Of a stretch of DNA of 64,000 bases, positions 23,817-34,703 are shown in pieces (the stretch's first letter is position 1; each line of letters begins with the position of its first letter). The position numbers were made by a program, and so were the translations under genes. The stretch comes from Photobacterium sp. CCB-ST2H9. Its GTDB lineage: Bacteria; Pseudomonadota; Gammaproteobacteria; Enterobacterales; Vibrionaceae. The notes under the pieces were generated by a model that was given only the letters and a program-made list of their open reading frames with translations, was not told the DNA's origin and made no database searches. The stretch covers positions 558,001 through 622,000 of the forward strand of contig NZ_CP100425.1 in the NCBI RefSeq assembly GCF_023151555.2. The letters run 5' to 3'.

Positions 23817-23843
23817 AAGCCGCTCATACAGAGCGGCTTTTTT
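23817..23843 (+). terminator. Intrinsic terminator after eno
   Basis: AAGCCGCTC (23817-23825), loop ATACA, GAGCGGCTT (23831-23839) and a T run to 23843. Confidence 0.88.
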
Positions 23844-23961
23844 ATGTCCGAATGGCGGTGCAGGAACTGGTCACACCGGGCGCTTTATGGGATTATTAGC
23901 CATTCCGGGGCTGAAAATCTGGCCTGCCGGTCTGAATCAATCAACCAAGAACGAGGCTTGC

Positions 23962-24243
23962 ATGCGTGTATTCTGTGCTGTGTTGCTGTTAGTCCTGGCC
24001 TGGCTGCAGTACGAATTCTGGCTCGGCAAGAATGGCATGTCTGATTACATGGCGCTGACTGAAAATGTCGCGTTACAACAAAAAGCCAATGCGGAGTTGG
24101 GACAACGAAACCAGCAGATGTATGCGGAAATTAATGATTTACATCAGGGGCTGGAAGCTGTTGAAGAACGTGCCCGCCATGAGTTGGGCATGATCAAGCC
24201 GGGAGAAACCTTTTTCCGCATCGTGGGTGACAATACGCCCTGA
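23962..24243 (+). CDS. ftsB: Cell division protein FtsB
   Basis: Small bitopic division protein that forms the FtsQLB complex and activates septal peptidoglycan synthesis. The 93 residues have one N-terminal membrane helix ([19 protein letters not shown]), the family GKNGMSDY, a coiled coil at about 30-70, and [23 protein letters not shown] 23962 follows GAGG and aligns with E. coli FtsB (103 residues). The frame is open farther upstream, but that stretch crosses the eno terminator and has no family resemblance. ispD follows 38 bases later. Confidence 0.95.
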   Translation: MRVFCAVLLLVLAWLQYEFWLGKNGMSDYMALTENVALQQKANAELGQRNQQMYAEINDLHQGLEAVEERARHELGMIKPGETFFRIVGDNTP

Positions 24244-24281
24244 GGGCACACTCTGACGTTATTTTTGCAGTAAGACCAACC

Positions 24282-24977
24282 ATGACTCAAACCTTAACTG
24301 CAGTCGTTCCTGCCGCGGGTATCGGCAGCCGGATGAAGGCTGACCGCCCCAAGCAGTATCTGACCATTGCAGGCAAAACGATTTTAGAACATACGGTGGA
24401 CTGCCTGTTGCAGCATCCCGCGATAGGCCGGGTTGTGATTGCGATCAGCGACGGCGATCCCTATTTTAAACAACTGCCGCTGGCACACCGCCCGGAAGTC
24501 GTGGTTGTGCCGGGCGGCGCTGAGCGTGCTGATTCGGTTTTTGCCGGTCTGGCGGTGCTGGCAGACGACGACTGGGTGCTGGTCCATGATGCCGCGCGTC
24601 CCTGTCTGCATCAGGATGATATTACCCGCTTAATTACACAGGCCAGACAGAGCCGGGATGGTGCCATTCTGGCTGCGCCGGTGCGCGATACGATGAAACG
24701 GGGCAATGGGCATCAGGCGATCGCAACGACGGTTGACCGGACGGATCTCTGGCACGCGCTTACGCCGCAGATGTTTCAGGTGGGCAGGTTACGTGATGCC
24801 ATGGCCAAAGCTCTGGCCGAGGGGGCTGTGATCACCGATGAAGCCTCGGCGTTAGAATATTGTGGTTTTGCACCAACGCTGGTTCCGGGCCGGGCCGATA
24901 ATCTGAAAGTGACACAGCCGGAAGACCTGGTACTGGCTGAATTTTACCTGCAGCAAAAATGTAAGGAGCAGGCGTAA
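24282..24977 (+). CDS. ispD: 2-C-methyl-D-erythritol 4-phosphate cytidylyltransferase
   Basis: Third enzyme of the MEP isoprenoid pathway; couples CTP to methylerythritol phosphate. The 231 residues have the nucleotide-binding start [30 protein letters not shown], and TEASALE-like [11 protein letters not shown]. Length is near E. coli (236). Its stop shares one base with the ispF ATG (TAATG), so the two pathway genes are probably translated together. Confidence 0.97.
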   Translation: MTQTLTAVVPAAGIGSRMKADRPKQYLTIAGKTILEHTVDCLLQHPAIGRVVIAISDGDPYFKQLPLAHRPEVVVVPGGAERADSVFAGLAVLADDDWVLVHDAARPCLHQDDITRLITQARQSRDGAILAAPVRDTMKRGNGHQAIATTVDRTDLWHALTPQMFQVGRLRDAMAKALAEGAVITDEASALEYCGFAPTLVPGRADNLKVTQPEDLVLAEFYLQQKCKEQA

Positions 24978-25450
24978 TGCGAATTGGACACGGTTTTGAC
25001 GTACATAAATTTGGCGGCGAAGGCCCGGTCATCATCGGTGGTGTTGAAGTGCCTTATGAATATGGCCTGATTGCTCACTCTGACGGGGATGTTGCCCTGC
25101 ATGCCGTGTGCGATGCGCTGCTGGGTGCCATTGGTGCCGGTGATATCGGCCGTCATTTTCCGGATACCGATGCCGAGTGGGCAGGCGCGGACAGTCGGAT
25201 GCTGCTCCGCGATGTGTATTCCAAAGTGAAGGCCAAAGGCTACTGTCTTGGGAATCTGGATGTCACCATTATTGCCCAGGCACCGAAAATGGCACCTTAT
25301 ATTGATGAGATGTGTCAGCGGATTGCCGACGATCTGGAAACAACAGTCGATAATATTAATGTAAAGGCCACGACCTCTGAGCGTCTGGGCTTTACAGGTC
25401 GCAAAGAAGGCATTGCCTGCGAAGCGGTCGTTCTGCTGCGTTCTCTGTAA
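24977..25450 (+). CDS. ispF: 2-C-methyl-D-erythritol 2,4-cyclodiphosphate synthase
   Basis: MEP-pathway enzyme that closes the cyclodiphosphate ring and releases CMP. The 157 residues open with the zinc-binding motif [11 protein letters not shown] and carry [19 protein letters not shown] and [16 protein letters not shown]. It overlaps ispD by one base and is followed by truD after 30 bases, as in E. coli. Confidence 0.97.
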   Translation: MRIGHGFDVHKFGGEGPVIIGGVEVPYEYGLIAHSDGDVALHAVCDALLGAIGAGDIGRHFPDTDAEWAGADSRMLLRDVYSKVKAKGYCLGNLDVTIIAQAPKMAPYIDEMCQRIADDLETTVDNINVKATTSERLGFTGRKEGIACEAVVLLRSL

Positions 25451-25480
25451 CGCAGTGACTTTCTGTTGAACGGAAAAACT

Positions 25481-26545
25481 ATGACAATTGATATGGACAG
25501 CCTGAGCTGGCTGAATGGCAAGCCTGTCTGTGAGGGCCGGAGTAAAGTCCGCCCGGAAGATTTTATTGTAAAAGAGCAGCTGGGTTTTGACTTTGCCGGG
25601 AGTGGTGAGCACTTCATGGTGAAGATCCGTAAAACCGGTGAAAACACCAAGTATGTGGTCAATGAACTGGCGAAAGCATGCGGTGTGAAATCCCGGGATG
25701 TCAGCTGGGCGGGTCTGAAAGACCGGCATGCGGTGACAGAACAGTGGCTGAGCGTTCATCTGCCGGGTAAACCGGATCCGGATTTGACTCAGTTTGTTGC
25801 TGAACATCCGGGTGTGGAAGTGCTTGCGACAGACCGACATGATAAGAAACTGCGTCCGGGCGATCTGGCCGGCAACCATTTTGAGTTGCGCCTGACTGAG
25901 CTGACACAACCGCAGGAGCTGGAATCGCGCCTGGTGAAAATTCAGCAACAGGGTGTCCCGAATTATTTTGGCGCTCAACGCTTTGGTCACGACGGCAATA
26001 ATGTGGTGAAAGCCCGTGCCTGGGGGAACGATGAGTTTCGGGTCCGGGATAAGAGCAAGCGCAGTTTTTACCTCTCTGCGGCCCGTTCCTGGCTGTTCAA
26101 TCAGGTGCTCTCCCAGCGGATTGCTCAGGGGCAATCGGGGCTGCTGCTGGCCGGTGACTGTGTTCAGGCTGTAAACAGTGAAGGCTGGGACGTGGTCGAG
26201 CAGGTAACACCGGAATTACAGGCGCAGGTCGACAACGGAACCTTGTTTATTACTGCGCCAATGATGGGGGACAACGCCTTACCGAGTCTGGGAGAGGTGG
26301 CGGCCTTTGAAATGCAGGTCATTGAGCAGGAACCCCTGTTGCTGAAGCTGATCCGTGATAACCGGATGCGGCACGAACGCCGTCCGCTGATGCTGCGTCC
26401 GTCAGAAATGGACTGGCAACTGGAAGAAAATTCGCTTGTGGTTCAGTTTTCTTTGCCGGCCGGCTGTTTTGCGACGGCTGTCATGCGGGAGCTGATCGAT
26501 GAGCCAGAGCAAAAGGATGGCAGATATGCGAATTTTGATCAGTAA
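25481..26545 (+). CDS. truD: tRNA pseudouridine(13) synthase TruD
   Basis: Makes pseudouridine 13 in tRNA-Glu. The 354 residues (349 in E. coli) have the catalytic Asp81 in [14 protein letters not shown], the TruD signature [10 protein letters not shown], and the C-terminal [18 protein letters not shown] 25481 aligns with the family; an in-frame TTG lies 15 bases upstream. Its last 20 bases overlap surE. Confidence 0.96.
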   Translation: MTIDMDSLSWLNGKPVCEGRSKVRPEDFIVKEQLGFDFAGSGEHFMVKIRKTGENTKYVVNELAKACGVKSRDVSWAGLKDRHAVTEQWLSVHLPGKPDPDLTQFVAEHPGVEVLATDRHDKKLRPGDLAGNHFELRLTELTQPQELESRLVKIQQQGVPNYFGAQRFGHDGNNVVKARAWGNDEFRVRDKSKRSFYLSAARSWLFNQVLSQRIAQGQSGLLLAGDCVQAVNSEGWDVVEQVTPELQAQVDNGTLFITAPMMGDNALPSLGEVAAFEMQVIEQEPLLLKLIRDNRMRHERRPLMLRPSEMDWQLEENSLVVQFSLPAGCFATAVMRELIDEPEQKDGRYANFDQ

Positions 26546-27278
26546 CGATGACGGTATCTTTGCTGAAGGAATTAATATTCTGGCCGATACCCTGAAAGAG
26601 CTGGGTGAGGTTTATGTGGTTGCCCCTGACCGGAACCGCAGCGGGGCTTCGAACTCTCTGACCCTGGAGACACCTTTGCGTGTCCGTGAAGAAGGGATCA
26701 GAAGAGTCTCCGTTGAAGGGACTCCGACGGATTGCGTGCATTTCGCGCTGAATGAATGGTTGACCGAAAAACCGGATATCGTGGTGGCAGGTATTAATCA
26801 TGGCGCAAACCTGGGGGATGATGTCCTGTATTCAGGCACCGTTGCTGCTGCAACGGAAGGTCATTTTCTGGGCGTCCCTGCAATTGCCGTCTCCCTCGTT
26901 GGTCGTGAACATTTTGCGACGGCAGCGCAGGTCGTGAAGGAAATGATCGGGCGGCTCAAGATGCAGCCATTGCCCAGCAATAAGATTTTGAATATTAATG
27001 TGCCTGATGTTCCGCTGTCCGATTTGGGTGAGTGGCAGATCACCCGCTTAGGTGCACGTCACCGGGCGGAAAAAATGGTGAAAGATGTCGATCCCCGGGG
27101 CAAAACGATCTACTGGCTCGGCCCTCCGGGCAGTTGTCAGGATGCCGGACCCGGAACGGATTTTTACGCCATTGAACGTAAGCAGGTATCAATTACACCG
27201 CTTCAGGTCGATCTCACCGCGCATGATGTGCTGGACGAGCTGACACAGTGGATGAAACAAGTGGAGAACAACGGATAA
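26526..27278 (+). CDS. surE: 5'/3'-nucleotidase SurE
   Basis: Metal-dependent phosphatase for nucleoside monophosphates, linked to stationary-phase survival. The 250 residues start [10 protein letters not shown] with metal-binding Asp8 and Asp9, and have [17 protein letters not shown] and [22 protein letters not shown] 26526 follows AAGGATGG; ATG 26517 in the same frame is an alternative start. It overlaps the end of truD and shares one base with pcm (TAATG). Confidence 0.96.
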   Translation: MRILISNDDGIFAEGINILADTLKELGEVYVVAPDRNRSGASNSLTLETPLRVREEGIRRVSVEGTPTDCVHFALNEWLTEKPDIVVAGINHGANLGDDVLYSGTVAAATEGHFLGVPAIAVSLVGREHFATAAQVVKEMIGRLKMQPLPSNKILNINVPDVPLSDLGEWQITRLGARHRAEKMVKDVDPRGKTIYWLGPPGSCQDAGPGTDFYAIERKQVSITPLQVDLTAHDVLDELTQWMKQVENNG

Positions 27279-27907
27279 TGCGCTATGCGGAACAACGCCA
27301 TAGCCTGATGGAATATTTGCGTCAGCAGGGAATTGCTGACCGGAAAGTGCTGCAAGTCATGGACAGGGTTCCCCGCGAACATTTTGTGGATGAGGCTCTG
27401 TCACACAAAGCTTATGAAAATAATGCTCTGCCGATTGGCAGCGGGCAGACCATTTCTCAACCCTATATCGTCGCCAGAATGACGGAATTGCTTGAGCTGA
27501 AACCGGATTCCCGGGTGCTGGAAATCGGCACCGGTTCCGGTTATCAGACAGCCATTCTGTCACAGATGGTCGAACGTGTTTACTCGGTTGAGCGGATCAA
27601 AACGCTGCAATGGCAGGCCAAGCGCCGCTTCAAGCAGCTGGATTTGCATAACATATCCACCAAGCATGGTGACGGTTGGCTCGGCTGGGCCAGCAAAGGA
27701 CCTTTTGACGCCATTATTGTCACCGCAGCCGCCGAAACGGTGCCAACCGCACTGCTCGGACAGCTGGCTGAAAGAGGGCGTCTGGTCATTCCGGTAGGCG
27801 ACGATTATCAGGTTCTGAAGCGTATTCGTTTCATTGACGGCCAGTTTGTCACGGACGATATTATTCCCGTTCGTTTTGTTCCCTTAGTTGCTGGGGAGCT
27901 GGCATAA
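27278..27907 (+). CDS. pcm: Protein-L-isoaspartate O-methyltransferase
   Basis: Repairs isoaspartyl damage in ageing proteins using S-adenosylmethionine. The 209 residues (208 in E. coli) have [20 protein letters not shown], the SAM motif [15 protein letters not shown], and [11 protein letters not shown] at the C-terminus. The ATG overlaps the surE stop. surE-pcm-nlpD-rpoS is the classical stationary-phase cluster. Confidence 0.97.
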   Translation: MRYAEQRHSLMEYLRQQGIADRKVLQVMDRVPREHFVDEALSHKAYENNALPIGSGQTISQPYIVARMTELLELKPDSRVLEIGTGSGYQTAILSQMVERVYSVERIKTLQWQAKRRFKQLDLHNISTKHGDGWLGWASKGPFDAIIVTAAAETVPTALLGQLAERGRLVIPVGDDYQVLKRIRFIDGQFVTDDIIPVRFVPLVAGELA

Positions 27908-27910
27908 CGG

Positions 27911-28993
27911 ATGAATGGCATGAGCAGAAAGAAGCGCAGACTCTCAGTGATGTTGACAGCGGGCTTGCTGCTGTCTGCTTGTGCCACTTATCCGCCGCCC
28001 GGCGCCAATTATGAGAATACTGAAGCCGGAAGCTATCGCGGCAGTTTTTACGAAGTGCAGAGAGGAGACACGCTGTACTTTATTGCCTATCTGTCTGGGC
28101 GTGATGTCAATGAGCTGATTGCAATTAATCAGCTGGCTCCGCCTTATACGATTTACCCGGGACAGAAACTCTTCCTGTGGAAGCCCAAGTATGTGGCGCC
28201 TCAGTTTGGCCATAAGGTTGCGGCGCAGCCGACTCAGCCAATCATCCAAAAACCGTCCGCGCCGCCCAAACCGCCAAAACGTGAGGTTGTACCTTATCAA
28301 CCCACCGTTGTGGTCGGTCCAGCAGTTGCGGCAACGGCAGTCCCTGCAACCGCAGCGACCTCGGTGCCGGCTCCGGTGATCAAACCGCCTGTCAAATCAG
28401 CCCCAGTCAGTAAGCCAGTGGTGAAGCCATCGCCCAAACCGGCGACAGTACCACCAAAACCGGCGACATCTACGACTAAAATCGCACAAAAAAGCGTCAA
28501 GAAAGATGTTGATCGTCCTTCCACAAAAGAGTACTCTCAAGATTCAAAAAGTAACAAAGTTGTTACAAGTCAGGCCCAGCCGAAGGACGATTCTGGTAAG
28601 ACTTCAAAGTCTGGTGCTGACAAGGTTGACAGTTGGGTATGGCCGACGAAAGGAAGAGTGATTGCCCGTTTCTCCGATAAGGAAAACGGCAATAAAGGCA
28701 TTGATATCGCTGGTCACAGAGGCCAGGACGTCAAAGCTACTGCAGCCGGAAAAGTCGTTTATGCCGGTAATGCATTAAGGGGCTATGGCAACCTTGTCAT
28801 TATCAAACACAACGACGATTACCTCAGTGCATATGCGCACAATGACCGGGTACTCGTCAGGGAGCAAGATACGGTAACCGCGGGGCAAAAAATTGCCGCG
28901 ATGGGCAGCTCAGGAACGAACAGTGTCCGGCTGCACTTTGAGATCCGTTACAAAGGCAAGTCAGTGAATCCGCTCAGGTACCTGCCAGACTGA
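27911..28993 (+). CDS. nlpD: Murein hydrolase activator NlpD
   Basis: Outer-membrane lipoprotein that activates the amidase AmiC at the division site. The 360 residues have a lipobox (GLLLSAC, Cys near residue 25), a LysM domain at about 43-92 (YEVQRGDTLYFIAYLSGRDV), a long Pro/Ala/Lys-rich linker, and a C-terminal LytM (M23) domain. The LytM metal residues are incomplete (GIDIAG in place of HxGxD), as in E. coli NlpD, so it is an activator and not an enzyme. A second ATG at 27920 is possible. The rpoS promoter lies inside nlpD in enterics and probably here too. Confidence 0.95.
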   Translation: MNGMSRKKRRLSVMLTAGLLLSACATYPPPGANYENTEAGSYRGSFYEVQRGDTLYFIAYLSGRDVNELIAINQLAPPYTIYPGQKLFLWKPKYVAPQFGHKVAAQPTQPIIQKPSAPPKPPKREVVPYQPTVVVGPAVAATAVPATAATSVPAPVIKPPVKSAPVSKPVVKPSPKPATVPPKPATSTTKIAQKSVKKDVDRPSTKEYSQDSKSNKVVTSQAQPKDDSGKTSKSGADKVDSWVWPTKGRVIARFSDKENGNKGIDIAGHRGQDVKATAAGKVVYAGNALRGYGNLVIIKHNDDYLSAYAHNDRVLVREQDTVTAGQKIAAMGSSGTNSVRLHFEIRYKGKSVNPLRYLPD

Positions 28994-29047
28994 CAGACTG
29001 CTCGAGCGTGATGAACCGGATTTGTGAGATGCTATCTGGGAGGCGCT

Positions 29048-30049
29048 ATGAGCAGAAGTAATGCAGCTACTGATATCGAAAACTATGATGAGTTTGATGA
29101 TGACATGGAGATCGATGTCGAAGAGCAGGAAGCCGATATTTCCGCTAAATCAGAGATCGATGATGCAGACGATGAGCTGGACATCTCGTCATACACTGTC
29201 ACTCAGAAAGCATTAGATGCGACTCAGCTTTACCTTGGTGAGATCGGTTTTTCCCCACTTTTAACCGCCGAGGAAGAAGTTCTTTACGCCCGTCGTGCCC
29301 TGCGTGGTGACGAAGTGGCGCGCAAACGCATGATTGAAAGTAACCTTCGATTGGTCGTGAAGATCTCCCGCCGTTACAGCAACCGCGGTCTGGCACTGCT
29401 GGATCTGGTTGAAGAAGGGAACCTTGGCCTGATCCGTGCGGTTGAGAAATTTGATCCGGAACGTGGTTTCCGCTTCTCGACCTATGCAACCTGGTGGATC
29501 CGTCAGACGATTGAACGGGCTATCATGAACCAGACCCGGACGATTCGCCTGCCGATTCATGTCGTCAAAGAGCTGAATGTCTACCTGCGGACTGCCCGTG
29601 AGCTCGCTCAGAAGCTGGATCACGAACCAACCGCTGAAGATATTGCGTTGCAGCTTGATAAGTCGGTCGATGATGTGAACCGGATGCTGCGTCTGAATGA
29701 ACGCGTCGGTTCGGTCGACAATCCGATAGGCGGTGACTCAGAAAAAGCGTTGCTGGATATTATTCCGGATGAACGTTGCGGCGGACCGGAAACTTCAACT
29801 CAGGACGACGATATGAAAACATCCATCGTCACCTGGCTGCAGGAGCTGAATCCGAAACAACGCGAAGTACTGGCCCGCCGTTTTGGCCTGCTCGGTTATG
29901 AAGCCTCAACGTTGGAAGATGTTGGCCGGGAAATCGGTCTGACCCGTGAGCGGGTGCGCCAGATTCAGGTTGAGGGGCTGCGCCGTCTGCGTGATATGCT
30001 GACCCATCAGGGCTTGAATATCGAGTCGCTGTTTAATCAGGAAATGTGA
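29048..30049 (+). CDS. rpoS: RNA polymerase sigma factor RpoS
   Basis: Master sigma factor of stationary phase and general stress. The 333 residues have an acidic N-terminus, region 1.2 ([20 protein letters not shown]), region 2 ([20 protein letters not shown] and [17 protein letters not shown]), region 3 and region 4 ([20 protein letters not shown]). ATG 29048 follows GGGAGG at 29038-29043; an upstream in-frame start at 29024 lacks a ribosome site. It faces mutS across a shared terminator, as in E. coli and Vibrio. Confidence 0.98.
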   Translation: MSRSNAATDIENYDEFDDDMEIDVEEQEADISAKSEIDDADDELDISSYTVTQKALDATQLYLGEIGFSPLLTAEEEVLYARRALRGDEVARKRMIESNLRLVVKISRRYSNRGLALLDLVEEGNLGLIRAVEKFDPERGFRFSTYATWWIRQTIERAIMNQTRTIRLPIHVVKELNVYLRTARELAQKLDHEPTAEDIALQLDKSVDDVNRMLRLNERVGSVDNPIGGDSEKALLDIIPDERCGGPETSTQDDDMKTSIVTWLQELNPKQREVLARRFGLLGYEASTLEDVGREIGLTRERVRQIQVEGLRRLRDMLTHQGLNIESLFNQEM

Positions 30050-30083
30050 ATACAGCTTTGCTGAGAGCATTTCAGCCGAAAAT

Positions 30084-30111
30084 AAAAAAGGACGCCACGG
30101 CGTCCTTTTTT
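30084..30111. terminator. Bidirectional terminator between rpoS and mutS
   Basis: AAAAAAGGACGC (30084-30095), loop CACG, GCGTCCTTTTTT (30100-30111). The A/T flanks are symmetric, so it can stop both convergent genes. Confidence 0.9.
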
Positions 30112-30129
30112 GATCGGGAGAGTTCTGAA

Positions 30130-32700
30130 TTACAGCAGTGCTTTCAGGCGGTATAACTCATCAAGCGCCTGTCGTGGCGTCAGCTCATCCGGATTCAGAC
30201 GCGCCAGCGCTTCTTCGACTTCACTCGGCTCATGAATCAGTGAAAGTTGCTGATTATCGGAGTGTTGCTGGCTCGGCTGCTCAATGGCCTGCTGATGGCC
30301 ACTGGCCTCCAGTTGCTGCAGCTTTTGCTTCGCGCGCTTGATCACGGACTTCGGAACCCCGGCCAGGCTGGCGACGGCTAAACCGAAGGATTTACTGGCT
30401 GCACCTTCCTGCACCGCGTGCATAAAGGCGATTTCGTCACCGTGCTCAATCGCATCCAGATGGACATTGGCCAGCCCCGGAAGCAGTGAAGGTAATTCTG
30501 TCAGTTCGAAATAGTGGGTTGCGAACAGGGTCATGGCAGCGATCTTCTCGGCCAGCCATTCAGCACTGGCCCAGGCCAGTGACAAACCATCGTAAGTACT
30601 GGTGCCGCGGCCGATTTCATCCATCAGCACCAGACTGTTTTCCGTCGCATTGTGCAGGATATTTGCGGTCTCAGTCATTTCCACCATGAAAGTCGAACGG
30701 CCGGAAGCCAGATCGTCTGAGGCGCCAATCCGGGTAAAGATCCGATCCAGCGGGCCAATGGTGGCTGCATCTGCCGGGACGTAAGAGCCGACATGAGCCA
30801 TCAGGGCAATCAGTGCTGTCTGTCGCATGTAGGTGGATTTACCGCCCATGTTCGGTCCGGTAATGATCAGCATGCGGCGGTCCTGATGCAGCGAAATCGG
30901 GTTGGCAATGAACGGATCATCCAGCACTTGCTCAACGACAGGATGGCGGCCAGCACTGATTTCAACCTCAGGTTTGTCACTCAGGGTCGGACGACAGTAA
31001 TTCAGGGTATCGGCCCGTTCAGCCAGGTTTGCCAGGACATCCAGTTCTGACAGTGCTGATGCGGTCTGCTGTAATTGCGCCAGATGCGGCAGCAACTGAT
31101 CAAAGAGGGCTTCCCAGAGCTGTTTTTCCAGTGCCAGTGCTTTGGATTTGGAATTCAGAACTTTGTCTTCATGCTCTTTCAGCTCAGGAATGATATAACG
31201 CTCAGCGTTTTTCAGGGTCTGACGACGGACGTAATGACTGGGCACACGGTGGCTCTGACCCCGGCTGATCTGGATATAGAAGCCATGGACCTGATTAAAA
31301 CCGACTTTCAGGCTGTCGATGTCGTGGCGTTCCCGCTCACGTTCTTCCAGCTCTTCCAGAAACTTGGTTGCGCCGTCAGCCAGATCCCGCCATTCGTCCA
31401 GTTCAGCATTGTAGCCGGGGGCCAGGACGCCGCCATCGCGGATCACGACGGGCGGATTTTCAATAATGGCACGTTCTAACAGTGCGCACAGTTCATCCAT
31501 TGGCTGGCTGTATTCGGCGAGCTGGCGAACATGGGCACTGTCGAGCTCATTCAGCAATTCTGCCAGCTGAGGCAGATGCTGCAGTGCGGTCCGCATCCGG
31601 GCCAGATCCCGGGGACGGGCTGAACGAAGTGCCAGTCGGGCCAGAATCCGCTCCAGATCTCCCATATGGCGCAGGACCTCAGCCAGCTCGGCAAACATGC
31701 CACTGTCTTTCAGATTGCCAATGGCGTTCAGCCGGTGATTCAGTTGCTGGCGGTTGCGAACCGGCTGATGCAGCCAGCGTTTGAGCAGGCGGCTGCCCAT
31801 CGGCGTTGCAGTATGATCCAGGACTGAAGCCAGCGTGTTTTCGGTGCCGCCGGCCAGATTCTGGGTCAGTTCCAGATTTCGGCGGGTGGCGGCATCCAGC
31901 ACCACCGACTCATCCTGGCTGTCACGGGTGATGGCGCGAATATGCGGCAGGGCAGTGCGCTGGGTATCTTTGACGTACTGCAGCAGGCAGCCTGCGGCAC
32001 AGAGGCCAAATTCAGCCTGTTCGACGCCGAAACCAATCAGATCCCGGGTGCCGAATTGCAGCGTCAGTTGCTGGCGGGCCGTTTCCAGATTGAATTCCCA
32101 GACCGGACGACGGCGTGCGCCTTTCATATGGCTGAACAGGCCGGGCAGCGGGAAATCTTCCGGGTACAGCAACTCGACCGGGCTGGTGCGTTGCAGTTCA
32201 GCCTGCATTGCTTCTTCTGTTTCGGGTTCGGTCAGCATGAAGCGGCCGGAGGTGATATCCAGTGTGGCATAGCCGAAGCGGCCGTTCTGACAGAAAATTG
32301 CGGCAATCAGGTTATCACGCCGCTCGTGCAGCAGCGCTTCGTCACTGACGGTACCCGGCGTGACAATACGCACGACCTGTCTTTCTACCGGGCCTTTGCT
32401 GGTGGCCGGGTCGCCGATTTGCTCACAGATTGCCACCGACACACCTAACTGGACCAGTTTGGCCAGATAGGCTTCTACAGCGTGGTAAGGCACACCGGCC
32501 ATCGGGATTGGCTGGCCGTTGCTGGAGCCCCGCTTGGTCAGTGATATATCGAGCAGCTGAGAGGCTTGTTTGGCATCGTCAAAGAAAAGCTCGTAGAAAT
32601 CTCCCATCCGGTAAAACAGCAGGACATCAGGGTTTTCTGCCTTGATCCGTAAGAATTGCTGCATCATGGGGGTGTGTTTTTCTAAACCTTGTACTGTCAC
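30130..32700 (-). CDS. mutS: DNA mismatch repair protein MutS
   Basis: Mismatch-recognition ATPase that recruits MutL. From the GTG at 32700 the protein has 856 residues (853 in E. coli). The mismatch-reading motif is [11 protein letters not shown] (the Phe-x-Glu wedge); the ATPase has [26 protein letters not shown] and [11 protein letters not shown]; the helix-turn-helix end is [17 protein letters not shown]. No ATG fits the N-terminus [15 protein letters not shown]: the GTG aligns with the family, while the open frame to 32958 reads through pncC leader sequence and looks unlike MutS. The ribosome site is weak. Divergent from pncC. Confidence 0.95.
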   Translation of the reverse strand: MTVQGLEKHTPMMQQFLRIKAENPDVLLFYRMGDFYELFFDDAKQASQLLDISLTKRGSSNGQPIPMAGVPYHAVEAYLAKLVQLGVSVAICEQIGDPATSKGPVERQVVRIVTPGTVSDEALLHERRDNLIAAIFCQNGRFGYATLDITSGRFMLTEPETEEAMQAELQRTSPVELLYPEDFPLPGLFSHMKGARRRPVWEFNLETARQQLTLQFGTRDLIGFGVEQAEFGLCAAGCLLQYVKDTQRTALPHIRAITRDSQDESVVLDAATRRNLELTQNLAGGTENTLASVLDHTATPMGSRLLKRWLHQPVRNRQQLNHRLNAIGNLKDSGMFAELAEVLRHMGDLERILARLALRSARPRDLARMRTALQHLPQLAELLNELDSAHVRQLAEYSQPMDELCALLERAIIENPPVVIRDGGVLAPGYNAELDEWRDLADGATKFLEELEERERERHDIDSLKVGFNQVHGFYIQISRGQSHRVPSHYVRRQTLKNAERYIIPELKEHEDKVLNSKSKALALEKQLWEALFDQLLPHLAQLQQTASALSELDVLANLAERADTLNYCRPTLSDKPEVEISAGRHPVVEQVLDDPFIANPISLHQDRRMLIITGPNMGGKSTYMRQTALIALMAHVGSYVPADAATIGPLDRIFTRIGASDDLASGRSTFMVEMTETANILHNATENSLVLMDEIGRGTSTYDGLSLAWASAEWLAEKIAAMTLFATHYFELTELPSLLPGLANVHLDAIEHGDEIAFMHAVQEGAASKSFGLAVASLAGVPKSVIKRAKQKLQQLEASGHQQAIEQPSQQHSDNQQLSLIHEPSEVEEALARLNPDELTPRQALDELYRLKALL

Positions 32701-32852
32701 GCTGTCGCCCGCTTCAAACCGAGAAAAATCAGGCTGCCTAGGATACGTGAAAGGCCCTGATGGGCAAAGGGGGGAGGAAGAATTTCTGTGGCTTGATAGC
32801 GGATGGACAACCGAGTAAGGTGGCGGCATTGGCTGCGCACGGAGGAAAGCAG

Positions 32853-33341
32853 ATGACAGGAACATCTTTGGCAATACAGGTTGGACAGGCACTGAAAGAC
32901 CAGCAATGGCTGGCGGTGACTGCGGAATCTTGTACCGGTGGCGGTGTATCTGCTGCAATCACTGATATTGCCGGGAGCTCGGGCTGGTTTGACCGCGCTT
33001 TCGTGACTTACAGCAATGAGGCCAAGCAGGACATGCTGGGGGTACGGGCAGACACGCTGACTGAGTATGGTGCTGTGAGTGAGCCTGTGGTGTCACAAAT
33101 GGCGCAAGGCGCGCTGACTTACTCTCGAGGCCAGATCAGTGTCGCCATCAGCGGCATTGCAGGTCCGGATGGTGGAACACCGGACAAACCGGTTGGCACG
33201 GTCTGTTTTGCCTGGGCGGATGCGACGGGCTGGATGTTGGTGGAGACCTGCCATTTTGACGGTGACCGCTGGAGCGTGCGTGAGCAGGCCGTCGAGCGGG
33301 CGCTGCAAGGGATTTTGGATCGCCTGAATGCGATGCAGTGA
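32853..33341 (+). CDS. pncC: Nicotinamide-nucleotide amidase (CinA C-terminal type)
   Basis: Deamidates NMN to nicotinate mononucleotide in the pyridine-nucleotide salvage cycle. The 162 residues (165 in E. coli PncC/YgaD) are a stand-alone CinA C-terminal domain: [44 protein letters not shown] and [21 protein letters not shown] 32853 follows GGAGGAAAG. The cinA N-terminal domain is absent, as in enterics. It lies just before recA, the usual place. Confidence 0.95.
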   Translation: MTGTSLAIQVGQALKDQQWLAVTAESCTGGGVSAAITDIAGSSGWFDRAFVTYSNEAKQDMLGVRADTLTEYGAVSEPVVSQMAQGALTYSRGQISVAISGIAGPDGGTPDKPVGTVCFAWADATGWMLVETCHFDGDRWSVREQAVERALQGILDRLNAMQ

Positions 33342-33397
33342 AGATCACAATCCGGCCCGGTGGATCCCCCGGAGCGGAAAAAAATGCCATCCAGCGC

Positions 33398-33425
33398 TAG
33401 ACACTGTATGAATAGACAGTATACT
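33398..33425 (+). promoter_or_regulatory. LexA-controlled recA promoter
   Basis: The SOS box CTGTATGAATAGACAG (33404-33419) fits CTGT-N8-ACAG exactly and fills the whole 16-base spacer between a -35 (TAGACA, 33398-33403) and a -10 (TATACT, 33420-33425). This is the same layout as the E. coli recA promoter, so LexA bound here should block polymerase. Confidence 0.93.
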
Positions 33426-33470
33426 AAGCACAACTTTGATTGAATGAATTAGCATCCGTTGGAGAGTCGA

Positions 33471-34538
33471 ATGGACGACAACAAACAGAAGGCTCTTGCC
33501 GCTGCCCTGGGTCAGATCGAAAAGCAGTTCGGTAAAGGCTCCATCATGAAGCTGGGTGACAACCGTACGATGGATATTGAAACCATCTCGACCGGTTCTC
33601 TGTCACTGGATATCGCACTGGGCGCGGGCGGCCTGCCAATGGGTCGTATCGTTGAAATCTATGGTCCGGAATCTTCGGGTAAAACAACGCTGACGCTGGA
33701 AACAATTGCAGCGGCACAGCGTAAAGGAAAGACTTGTGCCTTCATTGATGCCGAGCACGCACTGGATCCGATCTATGCGAAGAAGCTGGGCGTGAACATC
33801 GATGAGCTGCTGGTTTCTCAGCCAGATACCGGTGAGCAGGCGCTGGAAATCTGTGATGCATTGGCCCGTTCCGGTGCGGTCGATCTGATTGTTGTTGACT
33901 CCGTGGCTGCACTGACGCCGAAAGCTGAAATTGAAGGCGAAATGGGCGACTCTCACATGGGTTTGCAGGCGCGTATGCTGTCTCAGGCAATGCGTAAGCT
34001 GACGGGTAATCTGAAGCAGTCAAACTGTATGTGTATCTTCATCAACCAGATCCGGATGAAGATCGGCGTGATGTTCGGTAACCCGGAAACCACAACTGGT
34101 GGTAACGCCCTGAAATTCTATGCTTCTGTTCGTCTGGATATTCGCCGTACCGGCGCCATTAAAGAAGGCGACGAAGTGGTGGGTAACGAAACCCGTATCA
34201 AGGTTGTGAAGAATAAAGTGGCTGCGCCGTTCAAGCAAGCGGATACACAAATTCTGTACGGACAGGGCTTCAACCGCAATGGCGAGCTGATTGACCTGGG
34301 TGTGAAGCAGAAATTGATCGAAAAAGCCGGTGCCTGGTACAGCTATCAGGGTGATAAGATTGGTCAGGGTAAAGCCAATGCTTGTAAGTACCTGGCGGAG
34401 AATCCGGAAATCGCTCAAGTTATTGACAAGCAATTGCGTGAGCAACTGCTGAACCCGGCGAATCTGGCTGATGAGGCGGGTGAACCGACCAGTGCTGAGG
34501 CGGAAGATTTTGAAGCGCAGCAGGACGATGCGTTTTAA
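33471..34538 (+). CDS. recA: Recombinase RecA
   Basis: Strand-exchange ATPase and co-protease that triggers LexA self-cleavage. The 355 residues (353 in E. coli) have Walker [10 protein letters not shown] at 65-73, [10 protein letters not shown] (Walker B), the L2 loop region ([21 protein letters not shown] is central) and an acidic C-terminal tail. GGAGAG precedes ATG 33471; the in-frame TTG at 33459 overlaps that ribosome site and is not the start. recX follows after 165 bases that contain hairpins. Confidence 0.99.
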   Translation: MDDNKQKALAAALGQIEKQFGKGSIMKLGDNRTMDIETISTGSLSLDIALGAGGLPMGRIVEIYGPESSGKTTLTLETIAAAQRKGKTCAFIDAEHALDPIYAKKLGVNIDELLVSQPDTGEQALEICDALARSGAVDLIVVDSVAALTPKAEIEGEMGDSHMGLQARMLSQAMRKLTGNLKQSNCMCIFINQIRMKIGVMFGNPETTTGGNALKFYASVRLDIRRTGAIKEGDEVVGNETRIKVVKNKVAAPFKQADTQILYGQGFNRNGELIDLGVKQKLIEKAGAWYSYQGDKIGQGKANACKYLAENPEIAQVIDKQLREQLLNPANLADEAGEPTSAEAEDFEAQQDDAF

Positions 34539-34541
34539 TCT

Positions 34542-34591
34542 CTGAACCAGAGACATAAGCCTGGTTCAGAAATGTTGGAACAAACAGGCTT
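34542..34591 (+). promoter_or_regulatory. Alternative hairpins between recA and recX
   Basis: CTGAACCAG (34542-34550) can pair with CTGGTTCAG (34561-34569). AAGCCTG (34557-34563) can instead pair with CAGGCTT (34585-34591), which is followed by TTTCTT. The two pairings share 34561-34563 and exclude each other. They precede the main terminator and could tune recX read-through; function is inference. Confidence 0.5.
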
Positions 34592-34596
34592 TTCTT

Positions 34597-34649
34597 AGCG
34601 GGCGCTGAACGGCGGTGAAAACACCAAAGTCAGTGCCCGCTTTGTTTTT
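34597..34649 (+). terminator. recA-recX intergenic terminator
   Basis: A twelve-pair stem, AGCGGGCGCTGA (34597-34608) with TCAGTGCCCGCT (34630-34641), including one G-T pair, capped by an inner GGTG-AAAA-CACC hairpin and followed by TTTGTTTTT. It should reduce transcription into recX, as reported for E. coli recA-recX. Confidence 0.85.
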
Positions 34650-34703
34650 ATCAATTAGCCCGTGGGTGAATCAGCCACAGCATGGGAAAGAGGGAGACAG
34701 CAG

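Noticed and set aside
23812..23961. 50-residue N-terminal extension of FtsB
   Set aside because: It is read through the eno terminator hairpin; the ATG at 23962 has a ribosome site and matches FtsB.
24944..26134. Minus-strand frame of 396 codons opposite ispF and truD
   Set aside because: Opposite two well-supported genes, without domain, promoter or ribosome site.
30600..32650. Several plus-strand frames opposite mutS
   Set aside because: All lie inside the mutS coding region and lack start signals or domains.
32701..32958. Long N-terminal extension of MutS (86 residues)
   Set aside because: It overlaps the pncC leader and start, is Pro/Ser-rich and unlike MutS; the GTG at 32700 gives the family length.
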